This document shows positions 55,385 through 63,273 of a stretch of 64,000 nucleotides of DNA, piece by piece. The notes under the pieces are model-generated. The model saw only the letters and a program-made list of their open reading frames with translations, made no database searches and was not told where the DNA came from. The position numbers and the translations under genes were made by a program. Positions within the stretch are counted from its first letter, which is position 1, and each line of letters starts with the position of its first letter. This DNA is from Shewanella putrefaciens (GTDB lineage: Bacteria > Pseudomonadota > Gammaproteobacteria > Enterobacterales > Shewanellaceae): contig NZ_CP066369.1 in the NCBI RefSeq assembly GCF_016406305.1, forward strand, positions 3,118,501 to 3,182,500, written 5' to 3'.

Positions 55385-55830
55385 TACTTTGCCGCCCTGT
55401 CTTTAAGCAAGCGAATAAGCCCACCCATGCAAGGCAAATGCTCATACAACATTTGCCCTAAGTCGAAGTAATCCCTATGGAAATAAATCTTGTCGTTAAA
55501 TTTCAGCTGGCTCATGCCATCAACACGGATAAGCCCGCCTTTATTTAACTTAGGGTGGCAATATTGCATCTGCCAAAACAGTGCGGCTTGATTCGCATCC
55601 TGCTGTACTTCTTTGATCTCAAACTGAATATGCTGAACATTCTTGTATAACTTCGCAAAATACTGAGTTAATGCCTCTAGCCCTAAAATTTGATGCATAG
55701 GATCGGTAAAGCGAATACTGTCGTCGTAAACTTGGCCCAACAGGTGCAAATTATCTTTATTCAAAGCTTGATAAAGCTGAATAAAATCATCAACAAGCGT
55801 ATTAGGCAGAGTCGTCTCATGGTTTGTCAT
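55384..55830 (-). CDS. SnoaL/NTF2-like protein of the photostress operon
   Basis: 148-residue cytoplasmic protein with the cone fold pattern: LVDDFIQLYQALNKDNLHLLGQVYDDSIRFTDPMHQILG, LTQYFAKLYKNVQHIQFEIKEV and the C-terminal SQLKFNDKIYFHRDYFDLGQMLYEHLP. The family is commonly found with ChrR-type ECF sigma factor regulons. Not similar in detail to the secreted SnoaL protein at 19.1 kb. Confidence 0.82.
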   Translation of the reverse strand: MTNHETTLPNTLVDDFIQLYQALNKDNLHLLGQVYDDSIRFTDPMHQILGLEALTQYFAKLYKNVQHIQFEIKEVQQDANQAALFWQMQYCHPKLNKGGLIRVDGMSQLKFNDKIYFHRDYFDLGQMLYEHLPCMGGLIRLLKDRAAK

Positions 55831-55856
55831 CTGGTTATTGCTCCTGATCCTATTTA

Positions 55857-57356
55857 TCAGGCCGAGGCCTTTTTCAACACGCCTAATACGGTTAATGCCC
55901 TTGCTCTTGCGGCACTGTGCTCGACAATCGCACTTGGATAAGCCGTTTTAGTGTTAAATAACGGCTGTTCAAACAAGGACGGTGTCTTAGCTGCACTGGG
56001 TTGATGTAATTGCTTAATTCCCCAAGATGCGAGCTCTGGTAAGTACTTACGGATGAAGCTGCCATCTGGATCAAACTTTTCACTCTGACTCATAGGATTA
56101 AAGATGCGAAAATAGGGCTGGGCATCGCAGCCACATCCTGCGGACCACTGCCAGCCGCCATTATTTGCGGCCAAGTCACCATCGATGAGTTTTTGACGGA
56201 AATAGCGCTCCCCCCAACGCCAGTCAATCAGTAGATGTTTAGTCAGGAAACTTGCCACCACCATACGTAGCCGATTGTGCATCCAACCCGTTTGATTGAG
56301 TTGACGCATTGCGGCATCGACAATCGGATAGCCAGTACGACCTTCGCACCAAGCGGCAAACTCCTGCGGGTTATTGCGCCACTGCACATGGTCGGCTTGA
56401 CGATTGAAATTGTGATCCTTAGATAAATCGGGAAATGCCACCAGCAAATGACGGTAAAACTCACGCCAGATAAGCTCATTTAACCAAGTACGAGCTGGGC
56501 TAGTATCGTCGACAATCACCTCAGGGAAGTGATGTAACAGCGCGGCAACGCATTGTCTTGGACTTACGACACCAATAGCCAGATAGGGTGAAATTGAGCT
56601 AGTACCATCAATGGCGGGGAAATCCCTATCTTGCTTATAATCCTGCACTTTTTGCTGAATAAATGTGGTGAGTAAACGCTTTGCCTGCCCTTCTCCCGCC
56701 GCCCAAAGTTCACTCGACACTTTAGTGACATTGTTAAACAAAAGCGGCTTTGGCTCGGCCAGCACAGGCCCAAGCGGCATAGGAACAGGCAGCGGTACTA
56801 TGGCATGACGGGCGGCAATTTCCCGCCACTTACGGCTAAAAGGGGTAAACACCTTGTACATATCGCCGGATAAATTCAGCACAGTGCCCGGCTTAAGCAA
56901 ACAGTGTTCTTCGGTTAACACTAGAGGGATACCCGATTGAATACAGGCTTGGTCGCGCAGTTGCTCGTTAATCTCAGGCTCGCGACCAGCAAACACGCGG
57001 CCAATCCCCCGTTGCTGGCAATAGTGACTGAGAAACGCAGGCTCATCAGCAAAGGTATCTAACTGAATTAACTCAAATTCAATACCAAGACTCGCCAGTC
57101 CTTGGGCAAGTAGATTGATATGACGTTCGATAAAATCCAACTGAATGGGCGCCACATCATGGCGCTGCCACTGGGTTGGCGTAGCGATGTAAATCGCCTT
57201 AAGTGCCGCGCCATTCTCCCGCGCCCAATCGCAGGCGGCGGTTAACGCCTGATTATCGGCAAGGCGTAAATCTTGCCGAAACCACATCAGTGCGTTATTG
57301 CTCTGCACTTTTATTGGAATTGAATCTATTGGCATTGAATCATTAGCTAATGTCAT
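55857..57356 (-). CDS. phrB: Deoxyribodipyrimidine photolyase
   Basis: 499-residue FAD- and antenna-chromophore-binding enzyme repairing UV-induced cyclobutane dimers using blue light. The antenna domain starts LMWFRQDLRLADNQALTAA; the FAD domain contains SPYLAIGVVSPRQC, NELIWREFYRHLLVAFP, EGRTGYPIVDAAMRQLNQTGWMHNRLRMVVASFL and NNGGWQWSAGCGCDAQPYFRIFNP. A slightly long N-terminus contains a second candidate start (57335). Overlaps the regulator gene by 14 bases. Confidence 0.96.
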   Translation of the reverse strand: MTLANDSMPIDSIPIKVQSNNALMWFRQDLRLADNQALTAACDWARENGAALKAIYIATPTQWQRHDVAPIQLDFIERHINLLAQGLASLGIEFELIQLDTFADEPAFLSHYCQQRGIGRVFAGREPEINEQLRDQACIQSGIPLVLTEEHCLLKPGTVLNLSGDMYKVFTPFSRKWREIAARHAIVPLPVPMPLGPVLAEPKPLLFNNVTKVSSELWAAGEGQAKRLLTTFIQQKVQDYKQDRDFPAIDGTSSISPYLAIGVVSPRQCVAALLHHFPEVIVDDTSPARTWLNELIWREFYRHLLVAFPDLSKDHNFNRQADHVQWRNNPQEFAAWCEGRTGYPIVDAAMRQLNQTGWMHNRLRMVVASFLTKHLLIDWRWGERYFRQKLIDGDLAANNGGWQWSAGCGCDAQPYFRIFNPMSQSEKFDPDGSFIRKYLPELASWGIKQLHQPSAAKTPSLFEQPLFNTKTAYPSAIVEHSAARARALTVLGVLKKASA

Positions 57357-58359
57357 TGTTTTTCTCGCTATTTATCTGCTCGCTTTGATTCACGGTATTC
57401 GTCTTTCCACTGTGCTTACGACTTCTATTCACCTTTCCCGCTAAACGAGATGGTATTTTCCCAATCAAGTCTGTCGTCGAAGGCGCCAAAAAAGCAGATA
57501 AAAGGCTTAACGTTGGCGCAAAAGGGCCCATAAACCAGCATGGGAAAGTCATTTGTTCCAATACAGTCAGCATTTCAGTCTGTTCAGAACCCGAATGATT
57601 TGAGTCGGGAATAAGCAAAAGTGCATCGACGTTAAGCCTGCCTCGCAGCAAAGGTAAACTGCCTATGGCTTGCTCGCCAAGATCAATAACCGATACCCGC
57701 AGCGACGCTAACTCGAGCGATAGAAGTAGAGAAAACAAAATGTTAGTGCGGGTGGAATTAAGCGAGGAATGTACTCCACGGGATAAACTCACCACAACAA
57801 TGCGCGCCGCAGCTGGCTGCCCGGTAAAGGCATAACGCCCACCCACTCGGCTCAGTAATTCACTCTTTAACCAAGCCATAATGAGTTCGGCATCGAGCCG
57901 CTCATTCACTAAGTCCTCGAGTTGATTAAACCAAGGTTGCAGCAGCTTTTCTTTCACTAATTGAAATGGATATAAGCCCAATGCCTCGTCTAATATCTGC
58001 TGTAATTTGTGCTGATTGAAATCAAATAATGCCGTATTCAGTGCCGTGATTTGCTCGCCCCACGGTTCGACAGTTTGGGGGTCGGCCATTGCATTTGATG
58101 ACTTGGCAGCACTCGTCAGCAAAGGTTTAACCTTGCTGATCGCAACACCTTTGGCTAACCATGCATTAATCTCATGGATTTCTTGAATATTTTCGCTCGT
58201 ATATAGCCTGTGCCCCTTGGGCGTGCGCGCAGGGATCACTAAACCAAAACGACGCTGCCATGCCCTTAAGGTCACAGCATTTACACCTGTTAAGGCCGAC
58301 ACTTCACCTATAGGCAGTAAGGTTTGGTCATCCCTGATTGAGGGTGAATCTTTTTTCAT
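57343..58359 (-). CDS. CarH/LitR-like MerR regulator lacking cobalamin ligand residues
   Basis: 338-residue regulator from the ATG at 58359 (GTG at 58368 is an alternative). The MerR HTH is at residues 15-80 (LPIGEVSALTGVNAVTLRAWQRRFGLV). The C-terminal two-thirds match the helical-bundle plus Rossmann layout of photoreceptors CarH/LitR. In those, a W-x9-EH motif and an E-x-H-x2-G motif bind adenosylcobalamin; here they read W143-x9-E153-R154 and RGVH197SSL, so the first His, acidic residue and Gly are missing. It is therefore probably B12-independent. Coupled to phrB. Confidence 0.82.
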   Translation of the reverse strand: MKKDSPSIRDDQTLLPIGEVSALTGVNAVTLRAWQRRFGLVIPARTPKGHRLYTSENIQEIHEINAWLAKGVAISKVKPLLTSAAKSSNAMADPQTVEPWGEQITALNTALFDFNQHKLQQILDEALGLYPFQLVKEKLLQPWFNQLEDLVNERLDAELIMAWLKSELLSRVGGRYAFTGQPAAARIVVVSLSRGVHSSLNSTRTNILFSLLLSLELASLRVSVIDLGEQAIGSLPLLRGRLNVDALLLIPDSNHSGSEQTEMLTVLEQMTFPCWFMGPFAPTLSLLSAFLAPSTTDLIGKIPSRLAGKVNRSRKHSGKTNTVNQSEQINSEKNNDIS

Positions 58360-58398
58360 ATTAATCACTTACTATTTTTGTGGCGTAGAAAACAACGA

Positions 58399-59352
58399 CT
58401 AATAGGCATAGCGCAGCTTTAACTCCTCAGGATGGGGGTTTAAGTACACTTGATCTTCAATGTAAGGCGTCGGGAATTCCCGCAGATAATGGTTAATCAG
58501 CGTGATGGGGACTAACAGGGGCAATAGCCCTTGGCGATATTTCATAATAGCTTCAGACAGTTCTGTCTTTTGCTCTTTGCTCAAATGCTTTTTAAAGTAA
58601 CCCTGAATATGCTGCAACGTGCTGGTATGGTTTTTACGGGTCGCATTGATTTTTAGCGCCGTCATAAAGCCTTCAAAGTAGCGCGTCGCGCTTTGCTCAA
58701 GATCCTCAATATTGGCCACTATCGGCCCAAGCTCGCGATACCACTTTGGGCTGTGTGCCATTAGCAGATATTTATAGCGGGAATGAAACTTCACTAACTT
58801 ATTCTTAGTCAGCCCCTCGTGCTTCATCAAGTGCCAATCGTGATAGGCATAAACGCGGGTAAAAAAGTTCTCCCGCAGCACCATATCATGCAAGCGCCCT
58901 TCTTCTTCCACGGGCAATAGTGGGTAACGTTCCATCAACTTACGGGCAAACACACCAATCCCAGACTTAGAGCCATTGTTGGTGCCAATTTTGTACTCAG
59001 TTACCCGCTCCATACCGCAGGTTGGCGACTTAGCGCAGAGCAAGTATCCGCCAAGGAAGTCGAGTTCCTGAACCTTGTTTTCACTGTATTCATTGAGCCT
59101 GTAGGTCACATCTAAGCTACCGTCACCACTCTGTACCAAGATGGTTTCACCATCACGGACTAGTCGGATACTTTTACGGGGCGCACCTAAGCCAATCGCC
59201 ATTTCAGGACAGATGGGCACATAATCGAAAAATGACGCAATCTCTTGATTGCAATAGGAAGAGTTTTTATGGCCACCATCAAAGCGAACTTTCTCTCCCA
59301 ATAAGCAAGCACTGATCCCAATCTGAATTCGCTGTGGGTTAAACTTGTACAT
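58399..59352 (-). CDS. YbgA-like DUF523-DUF1722 protein, first gene of the photostress operon
   Basis: 317-residue protein with two domains: DUF523 (residues about 8-150; ISACLLGEKVRFDGGHK, CPEMAIGLGAPRKSIRL, AKSPTCGME) containing several conserved cysteines, then DUF1722 (about 195-310; LVKFHSRYKYLLMAHSPKWYRELG). E. coli ybgA, with the DUF1722 part, also sits directly upstream of its photolyase gene. Function unknown. Its ATG at 59352 is preceded by ACAAGGAGTCGACTT and by the operon's putative promoter. Confidence 0.88.
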   Translation of the reverse strand: MYKFNPQRIQIGISACLLGEKVRFDGGHKNSSYCNQEIASFFDYVPICPEMAIGLGAPRKSIRLVRDGETILVQSGDGSLDVTYRLNEYSENKVQELDFLGGYLLCAKSPTCGMERVTEYKIGTNNGSKSGIGVFARKLMERYPLLPVEEEGRLHDMVLRENFFTRVYAYHDWHLMKHEGLTKNKLVKFHSRYKYLLMAHSPKWYRELGPIVANIEDLEQSATRYFEGFMTALKINATRKNHTSTLQHIQGYFKKHLSKEQKTELSEAIMKYRQGLLPLLVPITLINHYLREFPTPYIEDQVYLNPHPEELKLRYAY

Positions 59353-59382
59353 AAGTCGACTCCTTGTATCACTATGCCTCTA

Positions 59383-59411
59383 ATTACGAACCAGAGTTGT
59401 ACAAGGATCAA
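59383..59411 (-). promoter_or_regulatory. Putative ECF-sigma (RpoE/ChrR type) promoter of the photostress operon
   Basis: On the minus strand TTGATCC (59411-59405), 16 bp, then CGTAAT (59388-59383), about 30 bp upstream of the YbgA ATG. TGATCC is the -35 element I recall for singlet-oxygen-responsive ECF sigma factors paired with ChrR. No such sigma factor gene lies in the window. Confidence 0.45.
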
Positions 59412-59806
59412 GTTTTTGTATAAATATTTTTTAAAAGTCCGGTTAACACTAACCAGGCCTAAGTGCATTAAAGCTAATCATTTGTAAAATAATAGAATAC
59501 TGTGAACTAAGGTGATATGAAGTAGCTCACTTTAAAGTGGCAAACCCTAAAGTTTGAATCATTACTCATCATATCCTTATGGGGTTTTACTGCTTGGTTG
59601 CAGTAAATGAGTTACATGTTTTCATGCCCAATAAATCTGCAGTTACGGATTTATAGCATTGCACTTAGCGCTTATCGAAACAATGCTCAAGCAATTGATT
59701 AACCTATAATTTATTTTTAAAGTGTAAAATTTTACGCTTTTTTTACGCGTCAAAAATCTATTCAACTGTTAGAGTCAAACCCTGTACTACATAAAGACGT
59801 ATTTTA
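59412..59806. other. Divergent intergenic region, photostress operon / potassium region
   Basis: 395 bp with no gene. Contains a perfect palindrome CACTTTAAAGTG (59528-59539), an 8-6-8 inverted repeat TTTACTGC-TTGGTT-GCAGTAAA (59586-59607), and near its right end the KdpE-like repeat at 59731-59747. The rest is AT-rich and unassigned. Confidence 0.6.
59731..59747 (+). promoter_or_regulatory. KdpE-like operator, copy 1 (trkH unit)
   Basis: TTTACGCTTTTTTTACG: direct repeat TTTACG-N5-TTTACG, 11-bp period. It matches the E. coli KdpE site TTTATACTTTTTTTACA at 14 of 17 positions, including the identical CTTTT spacer. It lies 59 bp upstream of the first ATG of the trkH unit, the right place for an activator. 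Confidence 0.7.
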
Positions 59807-60259
59807 ATGAGCGGAGCAAAAAAGTTTAAGCCTGTTATGAACTTATCAACAAGTTTTTGGAACTCACTTGCTATCTATTTATCCTTGAACTATTTGTTGC
59901 AATCATATATAGCAATTTCCCTTACAATTCAAATTGCTACCATCATGATTCCCTTTCAATATGGCACTCACTATGTGCACATACTTTCATTTCTAGAATT
60001 TATTACTTTTTTATTTTTTCACCTTAGCCACCATCTCAGTTTAATAAATCATACAGACAGCATCTGTTTAATCATTTTTATTGCCGTTATAAAAACTATC
60101 ATTAATTTCACTGAAAACCACAAAAAACCACGAAAAGAAAACAAGAATAATCACGCTAAAAACCTAACAACCCTATCAGCTGACAAAACTACAACCAAAA
60201 ATAAAAACCTTTATCAGAATATAGACAAATCATTGATAGAGAGAAGGACTTTAGAATGA
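59807..60259 (+). CDS. Unknown membrane protein translationally coupled to trkH
   Basis: 150-residue protein with no family I recognise. Two or three hydrophobic segments fill residues about 15-100 (SLAIYLSLNYLLQSYIAISL; ILSFLEFITFLFFHLSHHL; SICLIIFIAVIKTII), followed by a Lys/Asn/Thr-rich, highly charged tail of about 50 residues. Base composition is lower in GC than in the housekeeping genes. The stop region overlaps the trkH ATG by 4 bases, and a KdpE-like site precedes it, so a link to potassium uptake is likely. Ribosome site weak. Confidence 0.6.
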   Translation: MSGAKKFKPVMNLSTSFWNSLAIYLSLNYLLQSYIAISLTIQIATIMIPFQYGTHYVHILSFLEFITFLFFHLSHHLSLINHTDSICLIIFIAVIKTIINFTENHKKPRKENKNNHAKNLTTLSADKTTTKNKNLYQNIDKSLIERRTLE

Positions 60260-61737
60260 TTGATACAAGTCGAAAGCATCAAACTAGCTCTCGTTTTCAT
60301 ACAATTATTCATCTATGTAGCTTTTTAATAATAATATATAGCTTCACTATGTTGGCCCCGATTGCTGTTGCCTTGTTTTATAATGACGGCTACATCACAC
60401 CATTTTTAAGCACATTTATACTTTCTATTATTATTGGTTTTATTGGTTGGAAAACGACTATTCAGGAAAATAAAAACCTACAAAAACGTGATGGATTCAT
60501 GGTTGCATGCTTATTCTGGCTTATATTTTCATTAATGAGCGCATTACCATTCCTTCTTGATAGACGCTTAGAGTTGAGTTTAACCGATGCCATGTTTGAA
60601 GGCGTATCTGGAATTACAACCACTGGAGCATCAATTTTTTCAAATATTAATGATCTACCAAAATCGATTTTATTTTATCGAGCACAGCTTAATTTTCTCG
60701 GCGGTTTAGGGATCATTGTTTTGGCCGTTGCTATTATGCCATTTCTCGGTATTGGTGGCGCAAAATTGTATCAGTCTGAGATGCCAGGCCCCATGAAAGA
60801 GGAAAAGATGACGCCTCGCCTCGCGGATACAGCAAGAAATCTATGGGGTCTCTATAGTGTGCTCGCCTTAGGCTGCGCGGTTGCCTATAAACTTGCAGGA
60901 ATGAATTGGTTTAATGCGATATGTCATAGCCTATCTACCGTTTCATTAGGTGGTTTTTCTACCCATAGTGACAGCTTAGGATATTATAACAGTGCAGCAA
61001 TTGAACTTGTTGGTGGTGTTTTTTCAATACTGGCAGCAATAAACTTCGCCTTATATTATGTAATGATAGTTCGCAGAAGCATGAAACCCATTTTGGATAA
61101 TGCGGAGGTTAGATTTTTTATTCTTATATTATCTATCGTTGTTGGAATTGCTTGTATAGAGCTTGTTCGTACTCAAACTTTCGCTACCCAAGACGCTTTA
61201 GTCCATGGCTTCTTTCAAACGGTTTCAGTCATGACTGACAATGGATTAGGCTCTGCGGGTTATCCTAATTGGCCTAGTCATATAGTGCTTTTGTTATTAG
61301 GAGCAAGCTTTTTTGGCGGATGCTTTGGTTCTACTTGTGGCGGTATTAAAGCTGTCAGATTTTTACTCTTGTATCGTCAAGGGATCCGAGAAATTCACCA
61401 ATTGGTTCATCCAAATGCCATTTTAACCACAAAGATTAGTGGTCAAGTCGTTTCAGACAGGGTCATTCGTTCAGTGTGGGGATTATTTTTTCTGTATATA
61501 TTTTTTACTTGCGTTTTTGTATGGGGATTGGTTGCCATTGGACATGATTTTGCCACTTCCTTTGGAACCGTAGCCGCTTGCATTAATAATATGGGGATTG
61601 GTTATGGTGATACAGCATCTGGATTTGGCACTTTAAAAGATGCGGGGAAATGGCTGATGTGTGTGGCTATGCTTTTTGGCCGACTAGAAATATTTCCTGT
61701 ATTAATTATTTTCTCACGAGCATTTTGGCGATTTTAA
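60256..61737 (+). CDS. trkH: TrkH/KtrB-family potassium uptake channel subunit
   Basis: 493-residue inner-membrane K+ channel of the Trk type, built from four M1-P-M2 units. The selectivity-filter loops are visible: GITTTGASIFSN, STVSLGGFSTHS, SVMTDNGLGSAGY and INNMGIGYGDTA. FFGGCFGSTCGGIKAVRFLLLYRQ precedes the last unit, as in TrkH. The nucleotide-gating subunit TrkA is not in the window. Fused by overlap to the unknown upstream gene; apbE follows after 52 bp. Confidence 0.93.
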   Translation: MIDTSRKHQTSSRFHTIIHLCSFLIIIYSFTMLAPIAVALFYNDGYITPFLSTFILSIIIGFIGWKTTIQENKNLQKRDGFMVACLFWLIFSLMSALPFLLDRRLELSLTDAMFEGVSGITTTGASIFSNINDLPKSILFYRAQLNFLGGLGIIVLAVAIMPFLGIGGAKLYQSEMPGPMKEEKMTPRLADTARNLWGLYSVLALGCAVAYKLAGMNWFNAICHSLSTVSLGGFSTHSDSLGYYNSAAIELVGGVFSILAAINFALYYVMIVRRSMKPILDNAEVRFFILILSIVVGIACIELVRTQTFATQDALVHGFFQTVSVMTDNGLGSAGYPNWPSHIVLLLLGASFFGGCFGSTCGGIKAVRFLLLYRQGIREIHQLVHPNAILTTKISGQVVSDRVIRSVWGLFFLYIFFTCVFVWGLVAIGHDFATSFGTVAACINNMGIGYGDTASGFGTLKDAGKWLMCVAMLFGRLEIFPVLIIFSRAFWRF

Positions 61738-61789
61738 ATATAAATTTAGTTTGCAGTCAATCACCCGTATTGATTGAAAGGATCATTAT

Positions 61790-62803
61790 ATGAAGTGGTT
61801 ATTAGCATGTATATTACTCATTATGTTAGTAGGGTGTCAGAAATCGCCAGTTTATACCAAGTTAGAAGGCCTTGCGCAGGGGACGAGTTGGCATGTGACA
61901 TTTTGGAGTAAAGACAATATAAATAGTACAGAGATAAATCGCGATATTGAGCGGCAATTGGCAGAAATAGATCTTCATATGTCTACTTATCGTTCAGATT
62001 CTGTAATTTCTCGTTTTAACAATATGCATTCCGCTATGGCGGTCGGGGATGATATTTTAGGACTAATAGAAATAGCCAAGGAGGTCACGTCAAAAACGGA
62101 GGGATGTTATGATTTGACCATTAAACCATTATTCGATTTGTGGGGATTTACCCATAACCAATTAACTATTCCTACAGAAAGTGCACTTCAACAGACATTA
62201 ACCTATGTTGGCTTACATCATTTAAGTATTAATAATCAAATATTAACTAAAGATTTGCCAGAGGTACATCTTGATTTATCTTCGATTGGACAGGGATATA
62301 GTGTAGGCAAAGTTGCAGATGTGCTAAAGCGATACAATATCGATAACTATTTGGTAGAGATTGGCGGCGAAATGGTCGTACACGGCAGTAAGCTCGACGG
62401 TTCTGCTTGGAAAATCGCGATTGAAAAACCGCTGCCAGAACAGCGTACTATGCAAAAAGTGCTCCAGATCAATTTCCCTCAAGCCATTATGACATCTGGC
62501 ACATACCGTCACTATTTCGATCATTTAGGGCAGCGCTATTCACATATTATTGATGCGCGAACCGGTAAACCCGTAATCCATAACACAGTATCTGTCACTG
62601 TGTTGGCAACGGATCCGGCTCGAGCAGATGCTTGGTCTACAGCGCTATTATGTTTAGGAAGTCAACAAGGGTTAGCCGTCGCTAATCAGAATGATATAAA
62701 AGCATTATTTATTGATGATAATAAAGGTGTGCTTAAAGAGATTAAGACAGATAGCTATAATAAAATAAAAAATATAGAGCTTAATTTAACAACGAATAAT
62801 TGA
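61790..62803 (+). CDS. apbE: FAD:protein FMN transferase (ApbE)
   Basis: 337-residue lipoprotein (signal peptide MKWLLACILLIMLVGC) that attaches FMN covalently to threonine residues of exported flavoproteins such as NqrB/C, RnfD/G and related subunits. GLAQGTSWHVTFW, EIDLHMSTYRSDSVISRFN, LDLSSIGQGYSVGKVAD, YLVEIGGEMVVHGS and the metal-site DPARADAWSTALLCLG are diagnostic. Its place between trkH and kdp is odd, because it normally serves Na+-pumping or reductase complexes. Confidence 0.93.
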   Translation: MKWLLACILLIMLVGCQKSPVYTKLEGLAQGTSWHVTFWSKDNINSTEINRDIERQLAEIDLHMSTYRSDSVISRFNNMHSAMAVGDDILGLIEIAKEVTSKTEGCYDLTIKPLFDLWGFTHNQLTIPTESALQQTLTYVGLHHLSINNQILTKDLPEVHLDLSSIGQGYSVGKVADVLKRYNIDNYLVEIGGEMVVHGSKLDGSAWKIAIEKPLPEQRTMQKVLQINFPQAIMTSGTYRHYFDHLGQRYSHIIDARTGKPVIHNTVSVTVLATDPARADAWSTALLCLGSQQGLAVANQNDIKALFIDDNKGVLKEIKTDSYNKIKNIELNLTTNN

Positions 62804-63184
62804 GTTATCCATTATATATTACCCCTCATTAAATCAAGTGCTAGGATTATTTTAGCAGAGTAACCCCCAATATCAGCTAGTATCCATAGCTGATATTTCT
62901 ATTTATTATTAATAATTTACTCAGTAGTTGATGTGGATTACCTTCTAATTCTGAAGACTATGACATCACCCATAACGGCAAATAATTGTTAAAATATTGA
63001 TAAAATCCAGCCTTTCTTTGCCACTTGCTAAACACACCAACGTTGCATATTTATCCTCACCTACTTTTGCTAAATATTGTTATTTTTACGTATTCTTTAC
63101 GGGATTCGTCTTTGCCATTCTAGAGACTTTACGCGGTTAATTCATATATTTGTCCTGTCACTCAATTTCTTAAGGACAAATTAT
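62804..63184. other. Intergenic region upstream of kdpF
   Basis: 381 bp without a gene; contains the kdp promoter region. A KdpE-like repeat is at 63085-63101, and a further single TTTACG half-site is at 63128-63133. TTGCCA at 63112-63117 is a -35 candidate. Confidence 0.6.
63085..63101 (+). promoter_or_regulatory. KdpE-like operator, copy 2 (kdp operon)
   Basis: TTTACGTATTCTTTACG: same TTTACG-N5-TTTACG architecture as at 59731, ending 83 bp upstream of the kdpF ATG. The spacer differs (TATTC), so the repeat halves are what is conserved. Confidence 0.75.
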
Positions 63185-63265
63185 ATGGACTGGATATTTC
63201 TAATACTCTCCATAGCACTTTTCATCTACTTAGCAGTGGCAATGTTTGCCCCTAATAAGTTTTAG
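63185..63265 (+). CDS. kdpF: Potassium-transporting ATPase subunit KdpF
   Basis: 26-residue single-span membrane peptide (MDWIFLILSIALFIYLAVAM, then FAPNKF) that stabilises the KdpFABC complex. The start follows AAGGACAAATTAT. The stop lies 8 bp before the kdpA ATG. The size, composition and position are those expected of KdpF. Confidence 0.92.
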   Translation: MDWIFLILSIALFIYLAVAMFAPNKF

Positions 63266-63273
63266 GAGTCGTT

